Both the position numbers and the translations under genes were made by a program. From Saccharospirillum impatiens DSM 12546 (GTDB lineage: Bacteria > Pseudomonadota > Gammaproteobacteria > Pseudomonadales > Natronospirillaceae), in the NCBI RefSeq assembly GCF_000423605.1, contig NZ_AUIH01000004.1, forward strand, positions 62,001-126,000: 64,000 bases of DNA. Reading direction: 5' to 3'. Under the pieces are notes generated by a model, which was not told the DNA's origin, did no database searches, and saw only the letters and a list, made by a program, of their open reading frames with translations. Below are positions 18,666 to 27,069 of this stretch, piece after piece (the first letter of the stretch is position 1; the number at the start of each line of letters is the position of its first letter).

Positions 18666-19754
18666 TCACTCACCTCCAAGCAAGGATCGCGTGAACGCTT
18701 CAAGACGGCCGTCATTCAACGGATGATTTTTCATGACCTCCGGCAAAGCACCCCGCCTGTTGAAGCTGTCGATCCATTGCTGTTGAGCTGCCATCATGTC
18801 CCGGGCATAGTCACGAAGCGACTCAAGACCCCGCGGCAGTTGTGTATCGGTATTGGCCGACTGATAGGCCGCCACCCCCTTCGCCTCCACTTCCCGCATG
18901 CGCAAATCCATTGAGGCGAGGCTGGTTCCATCGATGCTCAGGGCCTGGGCTTGCTCCCATGCCAGCGCCATATCGCCATCGTAAAACTCATTGGCCAAAT
19001 CGTTTACATCGGCCAGCAAAGCATTCAGATCGGCTCGCTCAGTATCATTCAAGTCACCTTCAATGCTCAGTTGGAAATCATTGCTGCTTGAGCGCCCCCA
19101 ACTCAGAGACTCACCGCCCCCATTACGTTGAAAATCGGCACCGGCTTCCTGGGTGTTACGTACCTGAATTCGAATCGAATCGCCCTCAACGGTTTTGAGG
19201 TTAAGCGAGAAAGACTGCTCCTGATACTGATACAAGCTGATGCGCCGATTCTCAGAGGATGTTGCTTCACGCTCAGGTGACTCAGTAACCGGCGCTTGCG
19301 CAGATACATCCCGGGCTTCCAGGATATCGGTCAACCCCTGAAAAGCGCTGTCGATTTTGGCGTCCAGATTTTCATCCATCTTGTTCATGGCCTGGAGTAC
19401 TTCCCGGGCTTCTCCAAAACCTTGCTTCAGCCCTTTTTCCGCAGCTTGCCACATTTTCTCCATCTCAGCATCAGATGCACCCGACGCCTCAGCCTGAGCC
19501 AACCGCCCCTGCATGAAACTCCACAGGTTTTTAACCAGCCCATCGACATCAAATTGTTTGTCCGTGGCCGGTGCTGCCTGGTCAGACCGTTCAACACCGC
19601 GATTCTGACCAGGTGCAGTCGCAAGCCCCTCACCAACCCCTCGCCCGGGTCCATCAAACCCAGAGCGGGCCGACTGGCCGCCCTCCTGAGACGGACGACT
19701 TTGGCTGGACAGTGATTGTGGTAGCGGACTCCATTGACCAATGGCGCTGTTCAT
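18666..19754 (-). CDS. DUF5610 domain protein
   Basis: A 362-residue soluble protein without signal peptide. The first about 65 residues are low-complexity (Ser, Gly, Gln, Pro), then FDVDGLVKNLWSFMQGRL begins a helical region of about 100 residues that fits my recollection of DUF5610. A second, beta-rich part (about 170-250, with DSIRIQVRN and DFQLSIEGDLN) and a helical C-terminus follow. Function is unknown. It is divergent from the LysR gene and separated from it by a 277-bp AT-rich promoter region. Confidence 0.7.
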   Translation of the reverse strand: MNSAIGQWSPLPQSLSSQSRPSQEGGQSARSGFDGPGRGVGEGLATAPGQNRGVERSDQAAPATDKQFDVDGLVKNLWSFMQGRLAQAEASGASDAEMEKMWQAAEKGLKQGFGEAREVLQAMNKMDENLDAKIDSAFQGLTDILEARDVSAQAPVTESPEREATSSENRRISLYQYQEQSFSLNLKTVEGDSIRIQVRNTQEAGADFQRNGGGESLSWGRSSSNDFQLSIEGDLNDTERADLNALLADVNDLANEFYDGDMALAWEQAQALSIDGTSLASMDLRMREVEAKGVAAYQSANTDTQLPRGLESLRDYARDMMAAQQQWIDSFNRRGALPEVMKNHPLNDGRLEAFTRSLLGGE

Positions 19755-19928
19755 AATGTTCCCCTGACGATTCGGTAATGCGGTGACTGATTACGGCATC
19801 TCATTGACGTTAACGGCGCACCATCGTGCATCTTTAATCGCTTTACCCGATTAATTGAATAGTAAAGTTACGGATTGCAACCCGATGTAACGACCATCAG
19901 AAATGGGAGTGGGATTATCAAAATTTAA

Positions 19929-19955
19929 TCATCAATACGGTTGGATTATTGATGA
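19929..19955. promoter_or_regulatory. Inverted repeat in the DUF5610/LysR divergent promoter region
   Basis: TCATCAATA and its exact complement TATTGATGA are separated by 9 bp, about 77 bp upstream of the LysR start. The size and position fit an autoregulatory LysR operator, but this is inferred from geometry only. Confidence 0.4.
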
Positions 19956-20031
19956 AGTGCGATTATTATCACTTTCAGCGCGCTAATACGGCGTATAAAC
20001 ACCGTTTCATGAAACCAAGCAGGGTAATGCC

Positions 20032-20940
20032 ATGGCACGACTCGACTCACTGATCATTTTTACCACCGTCGTGAAAGCCAACAACTTCACTAACGCTGCG
20101 CACCAGTTGGGCCTGACTCCCTCGGCGGTGAGCAAGCAAATCAGCTTGCTGGAAGACAAGCTCGGCGTGCGGTTGCTCAACCGGACCACCCGCTCGGTCA
20201 GCCCCACCGAGGCAGGCCAGTTGTTCTTCAACCGTTGCAGCAGGATCCTCGAAGACCTCGAAGAAGCCGAGCACATGGTCAAGGACCTGGAAACATCTCC
20301 CCGGGGCACCCTCAGAATCACGGCCACCCCTACCTTCGGCCGCTCCATGCTGATGAAGATTTTCTCCAAGTTTCTGGAACAATACCCCCACGTGAATTTT
20401 GATCTCATTCTGGCTGACAAAGGCCTGGATCTGGTTCGTGAAGGGATCGACCTGGCCATTCATCTGGGCTCGCTGCAAGATAGCCGCCTGGTCGCCAGAC
20501 CCGTAGCCAAGCAAAAGGTGATTCTGACCGGCACTCGCAAATACCTGGATGAGCACGGTCACCCGAAAAAGCTCGGTGATTTGTACGAACACCATATCCT
20601 GATGGTATCAGGCATCGATTTTGCCGAACCACGCTGGATTAAACGCTTTCTCAAAGAAGCCGGACTTCAAAACAAAGACCGGCGCTTTACCGTGAACGAC
20701 CTCGACACCCTGTGCGAAGCGACCATGAACGACATGGGGATTACTGCCCTGCCCTACTATATGGTGCGTGATGAATTAGCCAGTGGGAAAATGGTGCACT
20801 TACTGCCGGAAATCATTTTCCCCAGTCGCACGATTCATGTTGTTTATCCGGAGAATCGGTATCTGTCGGCAAAGAGCCGGGCTTTTGTTGATTTCATGGC
20901 GGCCTATTTCGAGGAGCACGATCTCGATAAAACCGGTTGA
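20032..20940 (+). CDS. LysR family transcriptional regulator
   Basis: A 302-residue regulator with an N-terminal winged helix-turn-helix (FTNAAHQLGLTPSAVSKQISLLEDKLGVRLLNRTTR, residues about 17-52) and a C-terminal periplasmic-binding-protein-like effector domain (about 90-295; RGTLRITATPTFGR, LVREGIDLAIHLG). It is of the AaeR/DmlR-like subgroup. The effector and targets are not recognisable. It is transcribed divergently from DUF5610, which may be a target by position, though that neighbour is not an enzyme. The ATG at 20032 opens the HTH domain directly. Confidence 0.93.
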   Translation: MARLDSLIIFTTVVKANNFTNAAHQLGLTPSAVSKQISLLEDKLGVRLLNRTTRSVSPTEAGQLFFNRCSRILEDLEEAEHMVKDLETSPRGTLRITATPTFGRSMLMKIFSKFLEQYPHVNFDLILADKGLDLVREGIDLAIHLGSLQDSRLVARPVAKQKVILTGTRKYLDEHGHPKKLGDLYEHHILMVSGIDFAEPRWIKRFLKEAGLQNKDRRFTVNDLDTLCEATMNDMGITALPYYMVRDELASGKMVHLLPEIIFPSRTIHVVYPENRYLSAKSRAFVDFMAAYFEEHDLDKTG

Positions 20941-20943
20941 GCA

Positions 20944-20982
20944 ATAAAAAAGGCCGCTTCTACTAGTTAGTAGTAGCGGCCT
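20944..20982 (-). terminator. Terminator between the LysR gene and the YajG gene
   Basis: The stem AGGCCGCT/AGCGGCCT (20951-20958 with 20975-20982), with extra pairing inside, is preceded on the plus strand by an A-run. It is therefore a Rho-independent terminator for the minus-strand YajG gene and possibly also ends the LysR transcript. Confidence 0.8.
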
Positions 20983-21005
20983 GCCAAGTCCCTGACCAAA
21001 CGACC

Positions 21006-21590
21006 CTATTGCTGGTTAAGGAAAGATTCCAAACCCGGGTCTGCATACATCCGCTCCAGAGCAGCATCGAAAACGTAGTTCATAAGGTCGGCGTTTTCCT
21101 CTTCGCTCGGGTAACGTAGCGTCTCTATCATTCGCTGCGCCCGAAAGCTGTTGGAGTATACCGCCCCATCGGCTACCGCCTGAACCGAGAAGCGTGCGGC
21201 ACCCGTCGCTTCTTTGCGTGCAGCATCAACGCTGGTCACCCGATAGGTCAGCTCTTCCAGAGCAAAGGTCAATTCCACATCAGCATCCATTTCAACCAAC
21301 TGATAGCCAGCCTGAGTCATGACTTTTTCAGACAGTTGTTGCAAATCAGCACGCAAATCGCCACGAGCGGAAATAACGCTGCTGTCAGTATAAGCTCCCC
21401 CTCGCACCCCGATCTGATTGCTGGAGCGCCGATCTTCGGTAAACACGTAGACCGACGCCCCGTTTCCGGATGGCAGGCTGCCAGCATCAAGCGACGGCTG
21501 AAATTGAATTTGTTGCGGTGAGAACTGGGCGCAACCTGCCAATAGCAAGGCCGCACTGCCCAGCCAGAGTCCGCGAATAGTTGTCGACAT
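21006..21590 (-). CDS. yajG: YajG family lipoprotein
   Basis: A 194-residue lipoprotein with signal sequence LWLGSAALLLAGC (lipobox LAGC, Cys20). The mature part matches the YajG family of outer-membrane-associated lipoproteins: VYVFTEDRR with IGVRGGAY, ISARGDLRADLQQLSEKVMTQAGY, then a beta-rich region and a C-terminal helix ending YADPGLESFLNQQ. The family has no established biochemical role. It is separated by 45 bp from yaaA upstream on the same strand and is likely in the same transcript, ended by the terminator at 20944-20982. Confidence 0.82.
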   Translation of the reverse strand: MSTTIRGLWLGSAALLLAGCAQFSPQQIQFQPSLDAGSLPSGNGASVYVFTEDRRSSNQIGVRGGAYTDSSVISARGDLRADLQQLSEKVMTQAGYQLVEMDADVELTFALEELTYRVTSVDAARKEATGAARFSVQAVADGAVYSNSFRAQRMIETLRYPSEEENADLMNYVFDAALERMYADPGLESFLNQQ

Positions 21591-21635
21591 GACACACTCC
21601 TGAATCCATGGGTAAATTGACTGTCAAAGCAAGCA

Positions 21636-22430
21636 TCAGCTCCCTTCCGGTACCTCATCGCGCAAAAACTGCCAGCGATCGGTGGTAGAGCGTTCAGCAT
21701 CGAACCGGTAGCCCGCCCAATTGAACGCCTTGAGGTCTTCAACCGAGTCCACATCGTGTTCAAGCATGTACCGGACCATCAATCCGCGAGCCTTTTTGGC
21801 GTAGAACGAGATGATTTTATACTGCCCGTTTTTGAGATCCCGAAATTCTGGCGTCACTACCGGTACCGGCAACTGTTTAGGCCTGACCGCTTTAAAGTAT
21901 TCGTTTGAAGCCAGATTGACCAGTGTTTTGGCACCGGATTTACGAACGTCATTGGCCAGAGCACTGGTCAGTGAGTCACCCCACCAATCGTACAGTGTTC
22001 GCCCGCGGGCATTAGACAGCCGGGTACCCATTTCCAGCCGATAAGGCAATATCCGGTCAAGCGGCCTTAGCAGACCGTACAGGCCCGAGAGGATGCGCAG
22101 TTGCGCTTGCGCTCGCTCAACTTGCAATGGTGTGAGCGTTGTCGCTTCAAGGCCCTGGTACACGTCCCCGACAAACGCATACATCGCTTGCTTGCTCTGA
22201 GCCGGGTCCATCGGTAACTGCCATCGGCTGAACCGGTCAACATTGAGGCTCGCCAGTGATTCGCTGAGTGACATCAGGCCCTGCAAATCGCCCACAGTAC
22301 AGGTGCGCAATACATCGACCAGTTCGGCTGCATCCTGGTTGAAACGCCCTTCAGTCACCGTATTGACCGGTGCGGGCGTTTCGAAATCCAGTTTCTTGGC
22401 GGGTGAAATGACCGACATCACGGCTGGCAT
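21636..22430 (-). CDS. yaaA: Peroxide stress protein YaaA
   Basis: A 264-residue member of the YaaA/DUF328 family. It starts MPAVMSVISPAKKLDFETP and contains the family blocks LSGLYGLLRPLDRILPYRLEMGT and NLASNEYFKAV, then KGLMVRYMLEHDV-like RGLMVRYMLEHDV. E. coli YaaA limits intracellular iron and DNA damage under H2O2 stress and has a DNA-binding fold. The first ATG is kept because AGGAGG lies 11 nt upstream. It is divergent from the glyoxalase II-like gene; no OxyR site was identified by eye. Confidence 0.93.
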   Translation of the reverse strand: MPAVMSVISPAKKLDFETPAPVNTVTEGRFNQDAAELVDVLRTCTVGDLQGLMSLSESLASLNVDRFSRWQLPMDPAQSKQAMYAFVGDVYQGLEATTLTPLQVERAQAQLRILSGLYGLLRPLDRILPYRLEMGTRLSNARGRTLYDWWGDSLTSALANDVRKSGAKTLVNLASNEYFKAVRPKQLPVPVVTPEFRDLKNGQYKIISFYAKKARGLMVRYMLEHDVDSVEDLKAFNWAGYRFDAERSTTDRWQFLRDEVPEGS

Positions 22431-22609
22431 CGTTAACGGTTCCTCCTAAATTGATCGTTTGCAGCGACTTACCTGGCTCACAGAGCTGGTTCGAATGCAC
22501 ACTGACGGGCCATGGCTCTGCCTGACAAGCAGAGAATTCCATGACAACATCATTGTTTCAAACGGGATTTTTGCATAGGGTTAATAGAAATAATGCCAGT
22601 GAGTATACC

Positions 22610-23383
22610 ATGAGAGTCATTCGAACATTTGTTCCAAACTCTTTACAGAACTTCAACCATTTGGTGGTGTGCGAACACAGCCAGGCTACAGCCGCCGTGG
22701 ACCCTTACGATGCAGAGCACTTGCTGGCCCTCGCTGAAGAACAAGGGTTGCGCATAACCGACATCTGGATCACCCATGAACACGGCGACCACATTCGACA
22801 CCTGGAACAACTGAAAGCCAAAACCGGCGCCCGGGTCAGAGCTCCGGCGTCGTGTCAGGGGCGCTTCCAGGCTGATCACTGGTTGCAGGACTGCGATGAA
22901 CTGACTCTGGGCCAGTCGACAGCGCAATTCTGGGCATCACCCGGCCATACACCAGGCCACGGTGTGTTTTACCTGTCTGAGCCGGAGCCAGCGCTGATCT
23001 GTGGCGACACGCTGTTCAACGCGGGGGTCGGCAACACGCGCTCTGGCAATACCGACACACTGTTTCACACCATTGAGCAATTGCGCCAGCGAGCGGATCC
23101 GAACACACGCATTTACCCTGGGCACGACTACCTGCCAACCAACCTGGCCTTTACGCTGAGCATTTTGCCCGGTCATCCGGCCGCTGAAACCATGAAAGCC
23201 ACCAGTGATCAACAAACACCGGATACCCGCATGACGACAACGCTGGCCGATGAAGCCCAAATCAACCTTTTCTTTCGACTTGACGACGATGCACTGGCCC
23301 AGGCACTCCAAGACCGCGGCTTCAATACAGAGACGGCCCAGGCCCGCTTTACGGCACTGCGTCAGTTGCGGGACACGTGGTGA
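22610..23383 (+). CDS. Hydroxyacylglutathione hydrolase-like metallo-beta-lactamase fold protein
   Basis: A 257-residue MBL-fold hydrolase close to glyoxalase II, which hydrolyses S-lactoylglutathione. Metal ligands are visible: THEHGDH at residues 55-61, GHTPGH in the middle, ICGDTLFNAGVGN, and YPGHDY late in the protein. The C-terminal helical region (NLAFTLSILPGHP onward) corresponds to the glutathione-binding part but is divergent, so another thioester substrate is possible. The ATG at 22610 gives the family length; the frame could extend 23 codons upstream without homology. It overlaps the PilZ gene by 7 bp. Confidence 0.87.
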   Translation: MRVIRTFVPNSLQNFNHLVVCEHSQATAAVDPYDAEHLLALAEEQGLRITDIWITHEHGDHIRHLEQLKAKTGARVRAPASCQGRFQADHWLQDCDELTLGQSTAQFWASPGHTPGHGVFYLSEPEPALICGDTLFNAGVGNTRSGNTDTLFHTIEQLRQRADPNTRIYPGHDYLPTNLAFTLSILPGHPAAETMKATSDQQTPDTRMTTTLADEAQINLFFRLDDDALAQALQDRGFNTETAQARFTALRQLRDTW

Positions 23384-23652
23384 GCCAGGACCAGCGGGGA
23401 TACCCGCGTACCCGGTTTGAAGTGACCATCGAGCTGGTCACCCGTAACGGCTATCGCACGGAAGCAAAGACCTGGAACATCTCGGATGGAGGCACCTTTG
23501 TTGAGCTAACGCCCGCCCAGAAACAACACTTCAATCTGGGCACACAGGTGCACAGCCAGGTTCAGGGTCTGCCAATGCCCGCCCCGGTGGTTTTGATGCG
23601 AGTGGTTCGACACGCGCCCTCAGGCATCGGCTTGAAAATCATCGACAGCTGA
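23377..23652 (+). CDS. PilZ domain protein
   Basis: A single-domain PilZ protein of 91 residues, the cyclic-di-GMP receptor fold. The binding signature is present: the N-terminal RxxxR-type segment in QRGYPRTRFE and the NISDGG turn (D/NxSxxG) about 25 residues later. It starts with GTG inside the end of the MBL gene (7-bp overlap), indicating translational coupling. Its downstream partner is unknown. It could regulate motility or adhesion in response to c-di-GMP; an EAL-HDOD protein is encoded about 20 kb away. Confidence 0.87.
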   Translation: MVSQDQRGYPRTRFEVTIELVTRNGYRTEAKTWNISDGGTFVELTPAQKQHFNLGTQVHSQVQGLPMPAPVVLMRVVRHAPSGIGLKIIDS

Positions 23653-23744
23653 CGACCTGGCCATCATTCATCAATGTCGCCGGAACGTCCATGTTCCGGA
23701 CTCGGGTAGCCAGCATTCAGCGAAACCCTACTGACCATAGGCAC

Positions 23745-24782
23745 TCAGGGGCAGGGGTTGGGCTGACGCTGATGCACCGCCTCGATATCGGCCAAGACAC
23801 TGTCTGACAACTCCAGACGCTCACTGTCGATGTTACTTTTCAGTTGCTCGATGGTTGTCGCGCCAATGATGTTACTGGTGACAAATTGACGACTGGTCAC
23901 ATAGGCCAGTGCCATCTGTGCCGGGTCGAGCCCATGGTCACGGGCAACCTGAACGTAGTCGGCCGTTGCCGCAATGCCCTGGGGGTTATTATACCGCTGG
24001 AAACGCTCGAACAGCGTCAGGCGACCATTCTTCGGGCGCTGTCCATCCAGGTACTTGCCGGCCAGCATGCCAAATGCCAACGGCGAATAGGCCAGTAACC
24101 CAACCTGCTCGCGGCAGGCAAACTCGGCCAGTCCTACCTCGAAGCTGCGGTTAAGCAGATTGTAGGGGTTCTGAATACTGTCTATGCGTGGCAAGCCGTC
24201 AGCATCACTGAGACGCAAATATTCAGCGACGCCCCAGGGCGTTTCATTCGAAATACCGATTCGACGAACCTTGCCCTCCTGCACCAGCTCATTCAACGCA
24301 GACAGGCTCTCAGCGATACTCACCGCATCTTCACTGGCATTCAGCCCCTGAAACCCCAGCTTGCCAAAGAAGTTAGTGCTCCGGTCCGGCCAGTGCAATT
24401 GATACAGATCGATATAATCTGTCTGCAAGCGCCGCAAACTGGCCTCACAGGCCTGCTTAATATGCTCACGTGACAAGGTCGGGCCACCGCGGATGTACTC
24501 GAAATCCCCCCTTGAGATCGCCTTTGTTGCCAGAACTACACGGTCACGCTGGCCGCGCTGTTTAAACCAGGTACCAATGTATTCTTCGGTTCGGCCATAG
24601 GTCTCAGCCTTGGGTGGCACCGGGTACATTTCAGCCGCGTCAAAGAAATTGATATCACGCTCGACTGCGTAATCCATCTGTGCGTGCGCTTCTGCTTCCG
24701 TATTCTGCTGTCCCCAGGTCATGGTCCCCAGTGCAATGCTGGAAACCTTGATCCCGGATCGACCTAATTCTCTGTATTCCAT
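23745..24782 (-). CDS. tas: Aldo/keto reductase, Tas family
   Basis: An NADPH-dependent aldo/keto reductase of about 345 residues (E. coli Tas is 346). The AKR catalytic tetrad is visible: Asp and Tyr in FFDAAEMYPVPP, Lys in LATKAI and His in YQLHWPDR. The Tas-specific block DAAEMYPVPPKAETYG and the late segment NPYNLLNRSFEVGLAEFA match closely. Its physiological substrate is unknown. The ATG at 24782 has AGGG upstream and aligns with the family N-terminus (MEYRELG); an ATG at 24803 would add seven residues. Confidence 0.92.
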   Translation of the reverse strand: MEYRELGRSGIKVSSIALGTMTWGQQNTEAEAHAQMDYAVERDINFFDAAEMYPVPPKAETYGRTEEYIGTWFKQRGQRDRVVLATKAISRGDFEYIRGGPTLSREHIKQACEASLRRLQTDYIDLYQLHWPDRSTNFFGKLGFQGLNASEDAVSIAESLSALNELVQEGKVRRIGISNETPWGVAEYLRLSDADGLPRIDSIQNPYNLLNRSFEVGLAEFACREQVGLLAYSPLAFGMLAGKYLDGQRPKNGRLTLFERFQRYNNPQGIAATADYVQVARDHGLDPAQMALAYVTSRQFVTSNIIGATTIEQLKSNIDSERLELSDSVLADIEAVHQRQPNPCP

Positions 24783-24864
24783 GAAATACCCTATTATGTG
24801 CATTTAGATTCGCTTGTAAGCGTCTATAATAGGGGCACATTCAACCCAATTCGATGGGAAAAGC

Positions 24865-25206
24865 ATGTCACGCAGAAAAAAGAGTCGCTCACTGAAAGAC
24901 CGGCTCGGAGTAAAGACCGGGTCCAAGAAAACCTTTATCAGCCAAGGCGACAAGGGCAAGATCCCCAGCAAAAACCGCCTGGCCAAGCATAAAAACCGCA
25001 GCAAGTCGGCCTATGCGAAGTTCCTGGAAGAAAACAGGGGCAAAGATACCAGCGCCGGTCAGGGACCGGCAAAGCCACAAAAAACAGGGGTTTCAGACGA
25101 TCCCTCAGAGAATCGTTCCGAGCCTGAACCTCAGGATGAACTGGACACCGCTGACTTTGACGAATTGAGTGGCGACGAACTGCTCGAACGCTTTGAGCGG
25201 AGCTAA
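24865..25206 (+). CDS. Small bipolar (basic/acidic) protein of unknown function
   Basis: A 113-residue protein with a strongly basic N-terminal half (MSRRKKSRSLKDRLGVKTG, NRLAKHKNRSKSAYAKF) and an acidic C-terminal half (EPEPQDELDTADFDELSG). There is no signal peptide, no cysteine and probably much disorder. Such charge layout suits an RNA- or ribosome-associated factor, but no family is recognised. GGGAAAAG precedes the ATG. It lies 3 bp upstream of the exported protein gene and is likely co-transcribed with it and the DUF1624 gene. Confidence 0.75.
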   Translation: MSRRKKSRSLKDRLGVKTGSKKTFISQGDKGKIPSKNRLAKHKNRSKSAYAKFLEENRGKDTSAGQGPAKPQKTGVSDDPSENRSEPEPQDELDTADFDELSGDELLERFERS

Positions 25207-25209
25207 CCC

Positions 25210-25776
25210 ATGACGCGCTTCAAACGATTATCACTGTGGTTCACCTTGCTGGTCGGCACGTCAGTGGCGATCGCTGAAGACTTTGGCGTGGCCCAGTGGG
25301 GTGATAGCGCAATGTCAGTGCGTGATCAGGAGCAACGGCCCAACCTGACCCCGCTGGCAGAACCGGACTACCTGGTGTATCAGGCCAGCTTGCCGGGTAT
25401 TGAGAGCACCCGACTGGTGTATCAGTTTAAAGACGGCCGGCTCGAAACCGGACGTTTCATCTTCCGAGCCGACCCCACCCGCCCTACTGAAGCCTGGCTG
25501 ACCCAGTTTGAAACGGTTCGCGCACTGATCAGCCAGCAATACGGCACCCCGGTGCAGCAGCAAATTCTTCAGCCGCCCGGCGCCGGTACCATCGCTGCGG
25601 ACACGAGGGCCAGCGCACTGGAAAGGGATGCGGTCATCCTGAAAACCCAGTGGCTTGCCGATCAAACACTGATTACCCAACAACTGGCCTGGAACGGAAG
25701 TCGCCCGCATCACCAGATCATTTATCAACCGGTCAATGGCGAAGACCTGTCGGGCGCGGGAGCAAGCCCGTTTTGA
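25210..25776 (+). CDS. Exported protein of unknown function
   Basis: A 188-residue protein with a Sec signal peptide (MTRFKRLSLWFTLLVGTSVAIA, cleavage likely after AIA at residue 22). The mature domain starts EDFGVAQWGDSAMSVRDQE, a pattern seen in small periplasmic beta-rich proteins. No cysteine and no known enzyme motif. It is sandwiched between the bipolar protein gene (3-bp gap) and the DUF1624 membrane protein (stop/start overlap), so the three probably form one operon. Confidence 0.75.
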   Translation: MTRFKRLSLWFTLLVGTSVAIAEDFGVAQWGDSAMSVRDQEQRPNLTPLAEPDYLVYQASLPGIESTRLVYQFKDGRLETGRFIFRADPTRPTEAWLTQFETVRALISQQYGTPVQQQILQPPGAGTIAADTRASALERDAVILKTQWLADQTLITQQLAWNGSRPHHQIIYQPVNGEDLSGAGASPF

Positions 25777-26516
25777 CCACCGCCATTCGTTCAGACCTAG
25801 CTACATGGGCACAACCGCGAGAAGCCCGACTGGTCAGCATAGATCAGATGCGAGCCCTCGCTCTGGTGCTAATGGCCGTGTTTCACTTCGGATATGACCT
25901 CAGCGTCTTCGGCTACTTGAGTTTCGACGCAACAGCTCCCTTCTGGGCCGTTTTTCGCAGCATTATCGTCACCCTTTTCTTTCTCAGCGTTGGGGCAAGT
26001 CTGTCACTGGCAAACGCCACAGGCATTCGCTGGGGTGCGTTCTGGACACGGGAACTCAAAATAGTGGCCGGTGCGCTGACCTTTTCGGTCGCTACCTGGT
26101 TCTTATATCCGGGCAACTGGATCTGGTTTGGTGTGCTGCATTTCATTGCCGTCGCCAGCGTTTTGGCACTGCCTCTGCTGCGCACCCCACGGCTTGCATT
26201 GATCGCCGGCATCTCCATTCTTACTCTGTTCAATCTAACTGACTGGTTTACTCTGGCGCCTCTTTATCAGTTCTTACGTGAACCCCTGGCACTGCCCGAC
26301 CGGACCATGGACCTGACACGGCTGATTCCCTGGCTGGGAATGGTCTATATTGGGGTATATCTGGGACACCAGCGCCTGTTCGGGATCCGGCAACTGCCTT
26401 TCCTGCCCGCACAGGGCCTTTTTATTTGGCTCAGCCGACACAGCCTTGGTTTCTACTTGATCCATCAAATCCCGCTCTACGGCCTCGCCTGGCTTATCTA
26501 CCTCGTAATTGGATGA
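25773..26516 (+). CDS. DUF1624 (heparan-alpha-glucosaminide N-acetyltransferase-like) membrane protein
   Basis: A 247-residue polytopic membrane protein with about seven hydrophobic segments. The N-terminal block SIDQMRALALVLMAVFHFGYDL matches the DUF1624 pattern (R.DxxRGxAxxLMxxxHxxFD), with an invariant His. Family members are acyltransferase-like; the acceptor is unknown. The TTG at 25773, overlapping the upstream TGA as TTGA with GGGAG upstream, is the likely start. Later ATG codons would cut off the conserved motif. It ends just before a convergent small gene at 26525. Confidence 0.8.
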   Translation: MTTAIRSDLATWAQPREARLVSIDQMRALALVLMAVFHFGYDLSVFGYLSFDATAPFWAVFRSIIVTLFFLSVGASLSLANATGIRWGAFWTRELKIVAGALTFSVATWFLYPGNWIWFGVLHFIAVASVLALPLLRTPRLALIAGISILTLFNLTDWFTLAPLYQFLREPLALPDRTMDLTRLIPWLGMVYIGVYLGHQRLFGIRQLPFLPAQGLFIWLSRHSLGFYLIHQIPLYGLAWLIYLVIG

Positions 26517-26524
26517 AGCAGTGC

Positions 26525-26806
26525 TCAAGCCATAACCTGTCCGCGATACACCCGATGTGGCTGCCCGGTAACCGATACCGTAGGTTTGTCCCAATCGCTC
26601 AGATCAAAAGGCGCGCGCGCTTCAAAGTCCGACAGCAACGCATTCAGTTTAGCGTCCTTGTCATTGCGATAACGCGTCAGAATGGCCAGGTCTTGCGTTG
26701 ACGTAATGCGAATATCATCGCCATAAATTGCGCGTATCCGTTTGCGAATATTCTGCAGAGCCCGATAATTTTCAGGCTTGATCAACCAGTGTTGTTGTTC
26801 TGACAT
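26525..26806 (-). CDS. Small conserved-looking protein of unknown function
   Basis: A 93-residue soluble protein: a helical N-terminal part (NYRALQNIRKRIRAIYGDDIRI) and a C-terminal part ending in VTGQPHRVYRGQVMA. AGGAG lies upstream of its ATG. No family assignment is possible by eye. It is convergent with the DUF1624 gene (8 bp apart). Confidence 0.65.
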   Translation of the reverse strand: MSEQQHWLIKPENYRALQNIRKRIRAIYGDDIRITSTQDLAILTRYRNDKDAKLNALLSDFEARAPFDLSDWDKPTVSVTGQPHRVYRGQVMA

Positions 26807-27017
26807 ACTCGACTCCTCAGCTGAGAGTGCATTCGCATGAACGAATGTGTAGCGGTTGCCAGTGAACTGGATGCAATAATCTTGCCTGTATTATCTGAGC
26901 AAACCACTGGTATCGAGTGATTAGCCACCTCAAAACGACCCAAATTGACGCATCACTCACCTGCATTGCGCCACTTTGATGCCTGCTTTCCCATTCATCA
27001 ACGGCTCCATATAGCTT

Positions 27018-27046
27018 AAAAAAAAAGCCCGGCGATTGGCCGGGCT
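27018..27046 (-). terminator. Terminator of the acyl-CoA synthetase gene
   Basis: The stem AGCCCGGC/GCCGGGCT (27026-27033 with 27039-27046) is preceded by nine A on the plus strand, which is a long U-tract for the minus-strand transcript ending at 27070. Confidence 0.9.
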
Positions 27047-27069
27047 CATTGTTGGGTTTCTTGTCTCTA

